A stretch of 64,000 nt of DNA from an uncultured Flavobacteriales bacterium (lineage in GTDB: Bacteria; Bacteroidota; Bacteroidia; Flavobacteriales; Crocinitomicaceae). Made by a program: the position numbers and the translations under genes. This document shows positions 1 to 7,568 of the stretch, piece after piece (position 1 is the first letter of the stretch; every line of letters starts with the position of its first letter). Location: positions 1 through 64,000 of the forward strand of contig CAMLHZ010000014.1 in the NCBI GenBank assembly GCA_946480085.1, read 5' to 3'. The notes beneath the pieces are model-generated. The model saw only the letters and a list, made by a program, of their open reading frames with translations, did no database searches and was not told the origin of the DNA.

Positions 1-120
1 AACGGTTTACACGCTCGCGCAATTGTTGTTTTGGATGAAAATCAGAATGTATTGCATACAGAATTGGTTCCGAACATCAGCGACGAACCAAATTACGACG
101 CGGCTATTGCAGCATTATAA
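1..120 (+). CDS. tpx: Thiol peroxidase Tpx, C-terminal fragment
   Basis: Only the last 39 codons are present; the gene begins upstream of the window. The translated end contains [16 protein letters not shown] followed by a [17 protein letters not shown] tail. This matches the final strand and helix of atypical 2-Cys peroxiredoxins of the Tpx family, where the usual form is GLLARAVVVxDExxxV then EPNYEAAL. Family knowledge: Tpx reduces hydroperoxides in the cytoplasm using thioredoxin. The catalytic cysteines lie outside the window, so activity cannot be judged. A long hairpin follows the stop codon closely and probably ends the transcript. Confidence 0.85.
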   Translation, partial: NGLHARAIVVLDENQNVLHTELVPNISDEPNYDAAIAAL

Positions 121-124
121 AATC

Positions 125-183
125 AAAACTTTGACTCTGCTCGGTTACCTTTTGCTTTGGTGCTGAGCTGAGTCAAAGCTTTT
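125..183 (+). terminator. Hairpin terminator after tpx
   Basis: A 9-bp perfect stem (CTTTGACTC at 129-137 with GAGTCAAAG at 170-178) encloses a 32-nt loop. The loop contains further pairing (GCTC with GAGC, ACC with GGT). A short T run follows at 180-183. The hairpin sits between the tpx stop and the next start at 191, so it could also lie in the leader of the regulator gene. Confidence 0.6.
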
Positions 184-190
184 AATTCGC

Positions 191-769
191 ATGGAACAAC
201 TTTCACTTACACTACAGCATTTCTCAGGAATGAGTGAAGACGACTTCAAATTGTCTTCTGAATTCTGGCATGTACGTGAGTATAAGAAGGGGGAAACATT
301 CAACGCACACAAAAGCATTTGCAAACAGCTTGGCTTCATCACCACTGGGGTTTTCAGGTCTTACACCATAGATGAAAACACAGCGGAAGAAAAGAATGTC
401 TTTCTTTATTCCTCCAACGGATTTGTCGTCAGCTTCAAAAGTTTCGTCAATCAGATTCCATGTGATTACCATACTCAGGCTTTGGTGGATTCCACTGTCA
501 TTTACATCAACATCTTCGACCTACAATCGCTCTATCAAAAATCGCACGCCTGGGAAAAATTTGGTCGGTTACTTGCTCAGGAAGCTTTCAATGTGACTAT
601 GAGTCGAGTTGAGGGGTTTATTTTTAAATCTCCGGAAGAACGCTATCTCGACCTTATCAAACAACATCCTGAAATTTTCAATTCGGTTCCACTCTACCAT
701 ATTTCCTCTTATTTAGGAATTCAGGGACCATCCTTAAGTAGGATTCGAAAAAGAATTTCAGGTAAATGA
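191..769 (+). CDS. Crp/Fnr-family transcriptional regulator
   Basis: The 192-residue protein has the short Bacteroidota Crp-like layout. An N-terminal cyclic-nucleotide-binding-type beta roll covers about residues 25-120 (GFITTGVFRSYTIDENTAEE, typical of this subfamily). A long dimer helix follows, then a C-terminal winged helix with a recognition helix around LGIQGPSLSRIRKR. There is no cysteine set typical of oxygen-sensing FNR. The cAMP phosphate-cassette residues are not obvious, so the ligand is unknown and may be absent. A 20-bp perfect palindrome lies directly after the gene, in front of the hydrolase gene; its half-sites have the 5-4-5 spacing of Crp/Fnr operators, which suggests local control (inference). 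Confidence 0.8.
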   Translation: MEQLSLTLQHFSGMSEDDFKLSSEFWHVREYKKGETFNAHKSICKQLGFITTGVFRSYTIDENTAEEKNVFLYSSNGFVVSFKSFVNQIPCDYHTQALVDSTVIYINIFDLQSLYQKSHAWEKFGRLLAQEAFNVTMSRVEGFIFKSPEERYLDLIKQHPEIFNSVPLYHISSYLGIQGPSLSRIRKRISGK

Positions 770-773
770 TTCG

Positions 774-793
774 ATTTTAACTTGGGTTAAAAT
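774..793. promoter_or_regulatory. Perfect palindrome, candidate Crp/Fnr-type operator
   Basis: ATTTTAAC-TTGG-GTTAAAAT is a perfect inverted repeat. Its core TTAAC-N4-GTTAA has the geometry of FNR boxes (TTGAT-N4-ATCAA). A weak -7 element (AACCTTTG, 813-820) lies downstream of it and upstream of the hydrolase start. That would place the palindrome about 43 bases before the start of transcription. It could alternatively be a terminator of the regulator gene, but no T tract follows. Confidence 0.45.
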
Positions 794-839
794 TATTGTC
801 TTCAAAGCTTCCAACCTTTGTGTTATAAAATTAAAGGTT

Positions 840-1607
840 ATGAAAACAAAGACAATCGTATTCATTCACGGCTTATTCGTAAACAATACTAGCTGGGAAA
901 ATTGGAAATCTTATTTTGAAAATCAAGGTTACACAGTCCACACTCCAGCAAATCCAGGGCACGAAGGAACTCCTTCAAAATTGAGAACCAATATTCATCC
1001 CGAATTGACTAAAACTGGTTTTGAAGACGTCGTTAAAAATGCCATCAAACTCATCGATTCCCTTCCTGAAAAACCAATTGTAGTTGGACATTCTTTGGCT
1101 GGACTGGTTGTTCAGAAACTGATTGAACTGGACAAAGTGGTTGCAGGTGTCAGCATAGATGGAGCGCCTCCGAAAAATGTAATGGCTCCACTTAGCACCT
1201 TAAAAATTGTATTTCCTGTGGTCAACTTTTTCAAAGGCAGTTCTGCCTACCTGGGAAGTAAAGAATGGTATCACAAAGCTTTCTTCAACAACTATTCAAA
1301 AGAAGAAAGTGATCAACTGTACGAAACCATTGCCGTTCCTGAAAGTCGAAAAATTGCCAGAGATACTGTTTTAAAGTCTTACGCTAAGATCGATTTCAAG
1401 AAAGCACACACTCCTATTCTATTCATCGGCGGAACCAAAGACAACATCTTTCCTGCAGCATTTACAGCTAAGATTGCAAGTAAATATCAAGACAAAAACA
1501 GCAAAGTAGATGTCAAATTGTTTGAAGGAAGAAGTCATTTCATTTGTGGTGAAAAAGGTTGGGAAGAAGTTGCGAAATACGTGCAAACATGGATAGAAAA
1601 ATTATAA
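840..1607 (+). CDS. Alpha/beta-hydrolase fold protein
   Basis: This 255-residue cytoplasmic protein has no signal peptide. It shows the full alpha/beta-hydrolase signature: an oxyanion strand VFIHGLFVNNTSW near the N-terminus, the nucleophile elbow GHSLAG with Ser85, a likely acid Asp201 in GGTKDNIFP, and His233 in GRSHFICGE. The length and the compact cap region suit an esterase, lipase-like or haloperoxidase-type enzyme; the substrate cannot be read from the sequence. The gene lies 70 bases downstream of the Crp/Fnr-type regulator and behind the palindrome at 774-793, so it is a candidate target of that regulator. It ends convergently with the GH18 gene, with a compact inverted repeat between them. 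Confidence 0.8.
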   Translation: MKTKTIVFIHGLFVNNTSWENWKSYFENQGYTVHTPANPGHEGTPSKLRTNIHPELTKTGFEDVVKNAIKLIDSLPEKPIVVGHSLAGLVVQKLIELDKVVAGVSIDGAPPKNVMAPLSTLKIVFPVVNFFKGSSAYLGSKEWYHKAFFNNYSKEESDQLYETIAVPESRKIARDTVLKSYAKIDFKKAHTPILFIGGTKDNIFPAAFTAKIASKYQDKNSKVDVKLFEGRSHFICGEKGWEEVAKYVQTWIEKL

Positions 1608-1622
1608 AACGGTCAAGGGTTT

Positions 1623-1642
1623 GGTCGAGTTACAACTCGACC
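1623..1642. terminator. Inverted repeat between convergent genes
   Basis: GGTCGAGTT and AACTCGACC form a 9-bp perfect inverted repeat around two bases. It fills the gap between two convergent genes and abuts the stop codon of the GH18 gene. The flanking T runs are weak, so a bidirectional terminator is likely but not certain. The TCGAGT motif also recalls the CTCGA-containing REP-like elements at 11.9 and 58.0 kb. Confidence 0.5.
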
Positions 1643-4507
1643 TTACTCTTTTACTATTTTATATAATTCCTTTCCAATTTTAAAGAAATACGTTCCAACA
1701 GCCATTTCTTTCAATGACAATTGATGTTCTCCTTTTTCTAGACCTCTACTCAAAACCACTTTCCCGAAAGCATCCAAAACAATTAGCTCTGTTGATGATT
1801 CAATCACAACATTCACAACGTCATTGGTTGGATTCGGATAAATAACCAACTCCGTTTTGTTCAATTCACTCGTGGATAAATCCCCAATGTATTCGAAACC
1901 ATCACTATCTATTGAATCGCACAATCCGGCATTGTTACAAGTGAATACGCGCAAGAAGTAGTGTTGGTGATTCACCAATAATCCGTTCAAATCAATATTA
2001 ACAGTTGAAGTTGGTGGTGTAAACAATGGGAAAATTACTGCTCCATTTGTATTTCTAATCTCTGCTTCCAATGAAACAACTCCTGAATTTAAATCCTGGG
2101 AAGTGATTCCCGAAAAATTGACCAACTCTACATAAATCGTATCTAAATCGACTACTTCATCTGTTGGTTGTCCTAATTCCGGAAGCGTGAAATCTACATT
2201 GTAATCATTGGTATTGAATGCCAGATTATGATTCACATCAACAGCAGCGGAAGCTACTCTTCCAGCCTTGATTGCAGGATCAGGATTACAATTAAAAAAA
2301 TGGTCTCCAGGTCCAACCAAAACGTTTTCAGTCCCCGTTGTTCCAACCATTACACTCACTTCTTCTACATCGAACAAACAATTTCCACTTCTCAAAGAAA
2401 CACCCTGACTTACGGTTAACGGAGTTGCATCAATCCAATTGCCTACATATGATCCATCCACAAACACCTGAATTTCTCCAGTTGATGAAGAGTATAAAGT
2501 CGTCACGTCATAGACAGTATTCACGTCAACGATAAATGGAAAACTTGCTGTAAGCGAAAATACATCATTGGTGGTTTCATAGATCTGCAACACATCTGAA
2601 TCTACACGTAAATAAACGAAGTATGAATTTCCTCTGTTTGGCAATGTCAAATCGCTACACATAAAATGCATTCCTGCACGTCGGTTGGTTCCTGTTCCTC
2701 CAAGAGAAGCCTTCCAATTAAACAGGAAATCCGTTTCACCTAAATCCGGACAAGTCAAACTGAAACTCGTATTTCCATTCGCTTCGTCAGTTTGGTTAAC
2801 TGATCCTGAATTGACCAGCCATGTTCCAACGGAACTCGTCCAATTTCCTTGTGATTGAAAATCTTCAAATGTATGCCCGAGAGATCCTGTTCCTTGCCAA
2901 TAATCAGGAGTTCCGTTTATCAAAGTTTGGCCATTCCAATACATTTTGTCGACAGCGATATTGTCGGTAGCAGAAATTTGAACTGAAACGTCTTCCGTAA
3001 TCCAAGGTTCAGAAATAACAGCCGAAACCACTGGTTCTTCAGCATCCTGAATGCACGAATAAACCAATTTCCAGCCAGCGGCTCTTGTCCCGCCATCAGA
3101 TTTAAATCGAAGGGTTACAACACCAGAACTCGTAGTAAAATTTCCTGGTGAATTTGTTCCGTGAAACGCTCCGATTAAGTTGGAAGCAGTGGAAGCGCCG
3201 TCATAAATCCAAAGTGTATCGTAATTGGCTTCCGTATTGAACTCCAAAAACGACATATCAATTCCTGTTGCTCCGGGAGGATTGATTGTATACGTAAACG
3301 ATTCATTATTGTAATAATTTCCTTCTGGCCCACCTTCATCGTAAAGCGTATCAGAACAAGCCCATGAATTGCAAGTGGTCAATTTATCCTGGATTGCATC
3401 CCACAATTCGGTATAACCATCGTCATAGCCCAACGTCCAGATTCCAATTCCTTTGATATCTCTTCTATTTACCAAATCATAACGATCACGCAGTTCATTC
3501 TCTTCAGAAATCCAACATTGGCGCCAAGTTCCTGCATTCTGAAATACATAAGCCCTACCAGAAGCTCTTGTGTTCAAAACAGGATTGGTGTAAAATCCGG
3601 TTGAATTCGTCTTCACATAATCATAAGTTCGACTATAGTTATTATTTCCGGTGGTTGACGAAGGAACTGTACTCGCTGTAGTTTCCCATTCCTTTCCATA
3701 ATAAGGCAGGCCAAGAACCAATTTCGATTTCGGAATTCCTGCATTCAAGTAGTAGGAAACACTTCTCGACAAGGAATAATCATACGTATCACTAAAACCA
3801 TAAAGCGGGTCTGTTGGTCCAGCTGTTGAACTTCCGGAATAGTAATAATCATAACCCATTATGGTGTAAAAATCCACCTGAGCGTTTAAAGCTGTTTCGT
3901 TGAAGACATTGTTCCAATCAACGGCATACAAGCAAATCGACAACTTATAATTTGGATTGGCGGTATGCATTGCTGTTCCCAAATCGAGCATGAAGCTGGT
4001 TAAATTCGCACTTTGACTCGCTGGAACACCCTCAAAGTCGATATTAATTCCATGTGCGCCGCGTGATTGAAGCGAACTCACCAAATTATTAATCAAGGTG
4101 GTACGAGCAGTTGCATTTCCAAAAAAAGCGGCATGATTCGAAAACAACATCACACATAAATGAACTTGTTTTCCTTTTGCCAATGCCGTATCCACTGCGT
4201 CATTAGTCGCCCAGGCATGAGTTGAAGTAGCATTTCCAGTGGCATAATCCACTTCATAGCCAAAGAAACAGAAATCGCTCACCAAATCCCATTCATAATT
4301 GTCTTCAGCACCATTCATCCAATACGGATGCCAACCGAATACCATTCGGTTCAAATCGCAATTGACCTTTTCACGAGGAGCTTTTGGATTTGGAGTGAGT
4401 TCCAAACCGTTATCCGGGTGTGCCAATAATTCATCTTGGTGTAAAGATTGAGAAAAGCCATTCAACGAGACGAAGAATGCAAAAAGCAGCAATGCAGTAG
4501 TTTTCAA
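1643..4507 (-). CDS. Secreted GH18 glycosidase with CUB domain and T9SS sorting domain
   Basis: The protein has 954 residues. A Sec signal peptide (cleavage after FSQ, about residue 20) leads into a glycoside-hydrolase-18 barrel at about 50-375. The catalytic motif reads HGINIDFEG with Glu159 and Asp157; the two earlier Asp positions of DxxDxDxE are His152 and Asn155. The Tyr/Asp motif MGYDYY is at 217-222. A CUB-like domain follows at about 384-485, then a beta-sandwich (about 540-720) resembling a concanavalin-type domain. The last 75 residues are a type A T9SS sorting domain starting at IYPNPTNDVV. Family knowledge: GH18 proteins cleave chitin, chito-oligosaccharides or peptidoglycan-related glycans. 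The export route implies a cell-surface or released enzyme. The exact glycan is unknown. Confidence 0.85.
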   Translation of the reverse strand: MKTTALLLFAFFVSLNGFSQSLHQDELLAHPDNGLELTPNPKAPREKVNCDLNRMVFGWHPYWMNGAEDNYEWDLVSDFCFFGYEVDYATGNATSTHAWATNDAVDTALAKGKQVHLCVMLFSNHAAFFGNATARTTLINNLVSSLQSRGAHGINIDFEGVPASQSANLTSFMLDLGTAMHTANPNYKLSICLYAVDWNNVFNETALNAQVDFYTIMGYDYYYSGSSTAGPTDPLYGFSDTYDYSLSRSVSYYLNAGIPKSKLVLGLPYYGKEWETTASTVPSSTTGNNNYSRTYDYVKTNSTGFYTNPVLNTRASGRAYVFQNAGTWRQCWISEENELRDRYDLVNRRDIKGIGIWTLGYDDGYTELWDAIQDKLTTCNSWACSDTLYDEGGPEGNYYNNESFTYTINPPGATGIDMSFLEFNTEANYDTLWIYDGASTASNLIGAFHGTNSPGNFTTSSGVVTLRFKSDGGTRAAGWKLVYSCIQDAEEPVVSAVISEPWITEDVSVQISATDNIAVDKMYWNGQTLINGTPDYWQGTGSLGHTFEDFQSQGNWTSSVGTWLVNSGSVNQTDEANGNTSFSLTCPDLGETDFLFNWKASLGGTGTNRRAGMHFMCSDLTLPNRGNSYFVYLRVDSDVLQIYETTNDVFSLTASFPFIVDVNTVYDVTTLYSSSTGEIQVFVDGSYVGNWIDATPLTVSQGVSLRSGNCLFDVEEVSVMVGTTGTENVLVGPGDHFFNCNPDPAIKAGRVASAAVDVNHNLAFNTNDYNVDFTLPELGQPTDEVVDLDTIYVELVNFSGITSQDLNSGVVSLEAEIRNTNGAVIFPLFTPPTSTVNIDLNGLLVNHQHYFLRVFTCNNAGLCDSIDSDGFEYIGDLSTSELNKTELVIYPNPTNDVVNVVIESSTELIVLDAFGKVVLSRGLEKGEHQLSLKEMAVGTYFFKIGKELYKIVKE

Positions 4508-4570
4508 TTTTCTAAAATTAGTACCTCAAATTTAAGTTGCAAGAGCATTCCAAACAAACTTTCAGCACAT

Positions 4571-4602
4571 AAAAAAGGGCTTCCCATTAAAGAAAAGCCC
4601 TT
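4571..4602 (-). terminator. Rho-independent terminator
   Basis: AAGGGCTT and AAGCCCTT form the stem of a hairpin. Read on the minus strand, a run of six T follows. It lies just after the stop of the minus-strand lipoprotein gene at 4631-5272. Confidence 0.85.
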
Positions 4603-4630
4603 GATTATCAACTAAATCGATTTAAGTGCA

Positions 4631-5272
4631 TCACGGTGCAATATAATATGAACTCAATTTTCGTACTTTTTTAGAACATGCTGTTTGCAAACCAGTATAA
4701 GTCTCCGTTTCATCTTGTAGAAGCCCAATTCCAGAAGCGTAATAACGATAGAATTTCATGGTTAGATCTCCACATGCGTTAATTGGATTTCCATTTGTAT
4801 ATCCAATTTCATTAAAAGCTGTGCATGCGTTCTTCGAACCATCAACCGTTGAAATGGTGGTATTGGCTCCCAAATTATAGGAGACTGTATATGGTCCATC
4901 AGGAAATGAAATCAGCGTACTGACAACGTTGTTGAAGGAATAAAGAATTTTTCCGTACAAATCAACAACATATCCTGAAGAATCTCTCTGAAATTGAGTA
5001 CCTGAGGAATAAAAGCTTATATCACCAGAATACTTGTAATAGGTTTTCCCGTTCACCAAGGTGTCTCCAACGAGGGTAATGGTGTCCATATCCGGAATTG
5101 CAGTTTCATTTCCTAAAGAATCCTGAAGGTATTTGCTATACACCCAATAAGAACCTGTGGTTGTTACGTAAGTATACGTTGGTTGATCCACTGGATCGGG
5201 AGTAGTGGTCTTTTCCTTTTTACAGGAAACAATCAATAGACTTAAAGTGGCAAACGCCAATAACTTCTTCAT
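4631..5272 (-). CDS. Hypothetical lipoprotein
   Basis: The 213-residue protein begins with a lipoprotein signal peptide: lysines, a hydrophobic run, then lipobox LIVSC with Cys at about 17. A charged KKEK and proline-rich linker follows. The remainder is beta-rich, with repeated short Y/T/G strands (GSYWVYSKYLQDSLGNE, NGKTYYKYSG). This resembles many Bacteroidota outer-membrane-anchored lipoproteins with a single beta-sandwich. I recognise no enzyme motif. It is monocistronic: the upstream gap to ndk holds the ndk terminator and a good terminator follows it. Confidence 0.7.
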   Translation of the reverse strand: MKKLLAFATLSLLIVSCKKEKTTTPDPVDQPTYTYVTTTGSYWVYSKYLQDSLGNETAIPDMDTITLVGDTLVNGKTYYKYSGDISFYSSGTQFQRDSSGYVVDLYGKILYSFNNVVSTLISFPDGPYTVSYNLGANTTISTVDGSKNACTAFNEIGYTNGNPINACGDLTMKFYRYYASGIGLLQDETETYTGLQTACSKKVRKLSSYYIAP

Positions 5273-5390
5273 GGTATTTGTTTTCGTTTCGTCAAAAACG
5301 GAGACTAAACGGTCTTATTATCGAAGCAATAATTTTCCAGAAGCAACGTTGCCAACAAACTAAAAACGGGCGTACAAAAACCCAGGAAAC

Positions 5391-5420
5391 AAAAAAAGGA
5401 CCTCCGAAGAAGTCCTTTTT
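5391..5420 (-). terminator. Rho-independent terminator of ndk
   Basis: AAAAAGGAC and GTCCTTTTT pair around a short loop. On the minus strand the stem is followed by seven T. It sits 20 bases after the ndk stop codon. Confidence 0.9.
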
Positions 5421-5440
5421 CAAATATGAATCAAAAATGA

Positions 5441-5860
5441 TTAAACCAATTCTGCAGCAGCAAAATGGAATTCACCTTCGATAATCGCGTTCTCATCAGA
5501 ATCTGAACCGTGAACTGCGTTACGTCCTTTAGACTCTGCGTAGTATTTACGGATAGTTCCTTCAGCAGCCTCAGCAGGATCAGTAGCACCGATCAATGCA
5601 CGGAAATCTGCAACTGCATTATCTTTCTCAAGAATTGCGGCAACGATAGGACCAGAAGTCATGTACTCAACCAACTCTCCGTAGAACGGACGCTCAGCGT
5701 GAACTTCATAAAACTTCTCAGCTTGCTCTCTTGACAATTGAGTTAATTTCATTGCTTTAATTTCGAAACCTGCTTGGATAATCATATCGATGATCTTTCC
5801 TGTGTGCTTATTTTCTAAAGCATCTGGTTTCAACATTGTAAATGTTCTGTTTCCTGACAT
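5441..5860 (-). CDS. ndk: Nucleoside diphosphate kinase
   Basis: This 139-residue cytoplasmic enzyme moves the gamma phosphate of ATP to nucleoside diphosphates through a phosphohistidine. The N-terminal strand [10 protein letters not shown] is diagnostic, as is the active-site segment [12 protein letters not shown] with the phosphorylated His117. The Kpn-loop region [16 protein letters not shown] is also present. The length is standard for the family and no residue is missing. A consensus -7 box lies about 30 bases upstream and a clear terminator follows, so it is a single-gene transcript. Confidence 0.97.
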   Translation of the reverse strand: MSGNRTFTMLKPDALENKHTGKIIDMIIQAGFEIKAMKLTQLSREQAEKFYEVHAERPFYGELVEYMTSGPIVAAILEKDNAVADFRALIGATDPAEAAEGTIRKYYAESKGRNAVHGSDSDENAIIEGEFHFAAAELV

Positions 5861-5889
5861 TGTGCTTACTTTTTATCTTAAAATCGGTG

Positions 5890-5897
5890 CAAAAGTA
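5890..5897 (-). promoter_or_regulatory. -7 promoter element of ndk
   Basis: Read on the minus strand the sequence is TACTTTTG, a full match to the Bacteroidota -7 consensus TAnnTTTG. It lies 30 bases upstream of the ndk start. No clear -33 TTG is seen at the ideal distance. Confidence 0.6.
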
Positions 5898-5947
5898 CAA
5901 GTTCTTTTTTGATTTCCAGCAGAAATCAATGCTTGAATTACAGTCAT

Positions 5948-5986
5948 TTGTTTAATTTATGCTAATTTTTAGCCTTGTCTAAAAAT
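5948..5986 (+). promoter_or_regulatory. Promoter with overlapping palindromic operator of the metal operon
   Basis: TTG (5948-5950) and TAGCCTTG (5970-5977, one mismatch to TAnnTTTG) are exactly 19 bases apart. A perfect inverted repeat ATTTTTAG-CCTTGT-CTAAAAAT (5965-5986) covers the -7 box. Operators of the DtxR/MntR/TroR family are palindromes of this size with TTTAG-type half-sites, and the first gene of the operon encodes such a regulator. Metal-dependent autorepression is the natural reading (inference). Confidence 0.7.
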
Positions 5987-6015
5987 AAATAGTATCTTCA
6001 CGTAAAATAAGTTCG

Positions 6016-6675
6016 ATGCTGACTAAAAGTGAAGAAAATTACATCAAGGCAATCTATCAGTTAAGCGAAAACACAACCGATACGATCAACACCAATCTAC
6101 TTGCAGAAAGCATGCAAACTAAAGCAAGTTCGGCAACTGATATGCTAAAGAAGCTGGCCGAGAAAGAATTGGTTCAATACGCCAAATATCAGGGATGCAG
6201 TTTGACAGAACATGGTCAGAAAACCGCTTTGATGATCATCAGAAAGCACCGGCTTTGGGAAACCTTTTTAGTACAAAAACTCAACTTTGGCTGGGAAGAA
6301 GTACATGAAATTGCCGAACAACTCGAACATATTCAAAGCAATAAACTTACTGAACGCCTGGATGCGTTTTTAGATCATCCGAAATTTGATCCTCACGGAG
6401 ACCCAATCCCAAGTGCCGATGGAAAACTCCCTACACGCAGAAGCATTCTTCTGAGTGAGTGCGAACTGAACGAAAAAGTGGTGATTTCCGGAGTAAAAGA
6501 CGGTGAAGTGGAGTTTTTGGCTTATCTGAACGACATTGGATGCACACTCGGAACTGAACTCATTATCAGAAACAAATTCAGCTTTGATGGTTCTCTGCTT
6601 ATAGAAATGAACAACAAACAAATTCAATTTTCAGCAGTTATTTCCAAAAGAATTACTGTTCTTAAAAACGACTAA
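6016..6675 (+). CDS. DtxR/MntR-family metal-dependent repressor
   Basis: The 219-residue protein has the three-part layout of iron- or manganese-dependent repressors. The N-terminal winged helix starts at LTKSEENYIKAIYQLSE. A dimerisation/metal-binding domain follows, with the typical RKHRLWETFLVQKLNFGWEE segment and His/Glu ligands in EVHEIAEQLEHIQS. The C-terminal FeoA-like SH3 domain covers about 150-216. Family knowledge: metal-loaded dimers bind palindromic operators and repress uptake genes. It is the first gene of a five-gene operon, overlapping the binding-protein gene by one base (TAATG), and the palindrome over its promoter fits autorepression. Whether it senses Mn, Fe or Zn cannot be decided from sequence; Mn is favoured by the transporter type. 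Confidence 0.88.
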   Translation: MLTKSEENYIKAIYQLSENTTDTINTNLLAESMQTKASSATDMLKKLAEKELVQYAKYQGCSLTEHGQKTALMIIRKHRLWETFLVQKLNFGWEEVHEIAEQLEHIQSNKLTERLDAFLDHPKFDPHGDPIPSADGKLPTRRSILLSECELNEKVVISGVKDGEVEFLAYLNDIGCTLGTELIIRNKFSFDGSLLIEMNNKQIQFSAVISKRITVLKND

Positions 6676-7568
6676 TGAGAACACTATTTCTGTTGTCTTT
6701 TCTAATTCTGGCAGGTTGTTCAACCAAAAAGTTGAGTGATAAGCAGCTGATTGTCTGCTCTACTTCTATTATTGCTGATTGTACAAGGGAAATTGTTGGT
6801 AACAACTATGAAGTAGTTTCATTGATGGGTCCGGAAATTGATCCACATAGCTATAATCCACGACCTTCAGATGCCAAATATCTAGATCAGGCTGACGTCA
6901 TTATTTACAGCGGCTTCCATTTGGAAGGAAAAATGGCTGAGCTTTTCGAACATTTGAAAACGAGAAAAAAAGTGATTTGCGTCGCAGATTATTACCAAAA
7001 AGACAAACGAATTGTTGTGGATGCTCAAGGCGCTGTTGATCCGCACATTTGGTTCGACCCAAAACTTTGGCTGGATGCGTTCAATGGTGTTACAGAACGC
7101 TTATCCGAACATTACAAAACCGATTCAACACTATTTCATTCAAATTATAAAAACTACAATACACTCATTCAAAAAGAGTATCAGGAATTGAAATTGAAGC
7201 TTTCAAAGATCCCAATCGAACAACGCGTAATTATCACTTCTCACGATGCTTTTCATTACTTCGGGAGAGCTTTTGACTGCAAAGTGAAAGCAATCCAGGG
7301 AACATCTACAACTCAAGATCCAAGCATTCAAGCCATGCGCGAATTACAAGATTACATTCTGGAATATAAGATCAAGGCCTTGTTCGTTGAGAGTTCCGTG
7401 AACCCAAAGTCCATCGCATCCATTATTGAGAACTGTAAAAGCAAGGGGCATAAGGTTGTCATTGGAGGAACTCTCTATTCTGATGCTCTAGGTGCTAAAA
7501 AAGCTAAAACCTACGCCAAGATGCTCGAGGAAAACTGTACAACAATATATAAAGCACTTCATCCATGA
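6675..7568 (+). CDS. Metal ABC transporter substrate-binding lipoprotein, TroA-like
   Basis: This 297-residue cluster A-I binding protein has a lipoprotein signal peptide (LILAGC, Cys15). The four metal ligands can be placed by motif: His58 in DPHSYNP, His124 in DPHIWFD, His190 in TSHDAFHYFGRAF, and Asp270 in LYSDALG. Three His plus Asp is the TroA pattern; PsaA/MntC proteins have Glu at the third position. No His-rich loop of the ZnuA kind is present. It delivers Mn or Zn (possibly Fe) to the permease. It overlaps both the upstream repressor gene (1 base) and the downstream ATPase gene (4 bases), so translation is coupled. Confidence 0.92.
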   Translation: MRTLFLLSFLILAGCSTKKLSDKQLIVCSTSIIADCTREIVGNNYEVVSLMGPEIDPHSYNPRPSDAKYLDQADVIIYSGFHLEGKMAELFEHLKTRKKVICVADYYQKDKRIVVDAQGAVDPHIWFDPKLWLDAFNGVTERLSEHYKTDSTLFHSNYKNYNTLIQKEYQELKLKLSKIPIEQRVIITSHDAFHYFGRAFDCKVKAIQGTSTTQDPSIQAMRELQDYILEYKIKALFVESSVNPKSIASIIENCKSKGHKVVIGGTLYSDALGAKKAKTYAKMLEENCTTIYKALHP

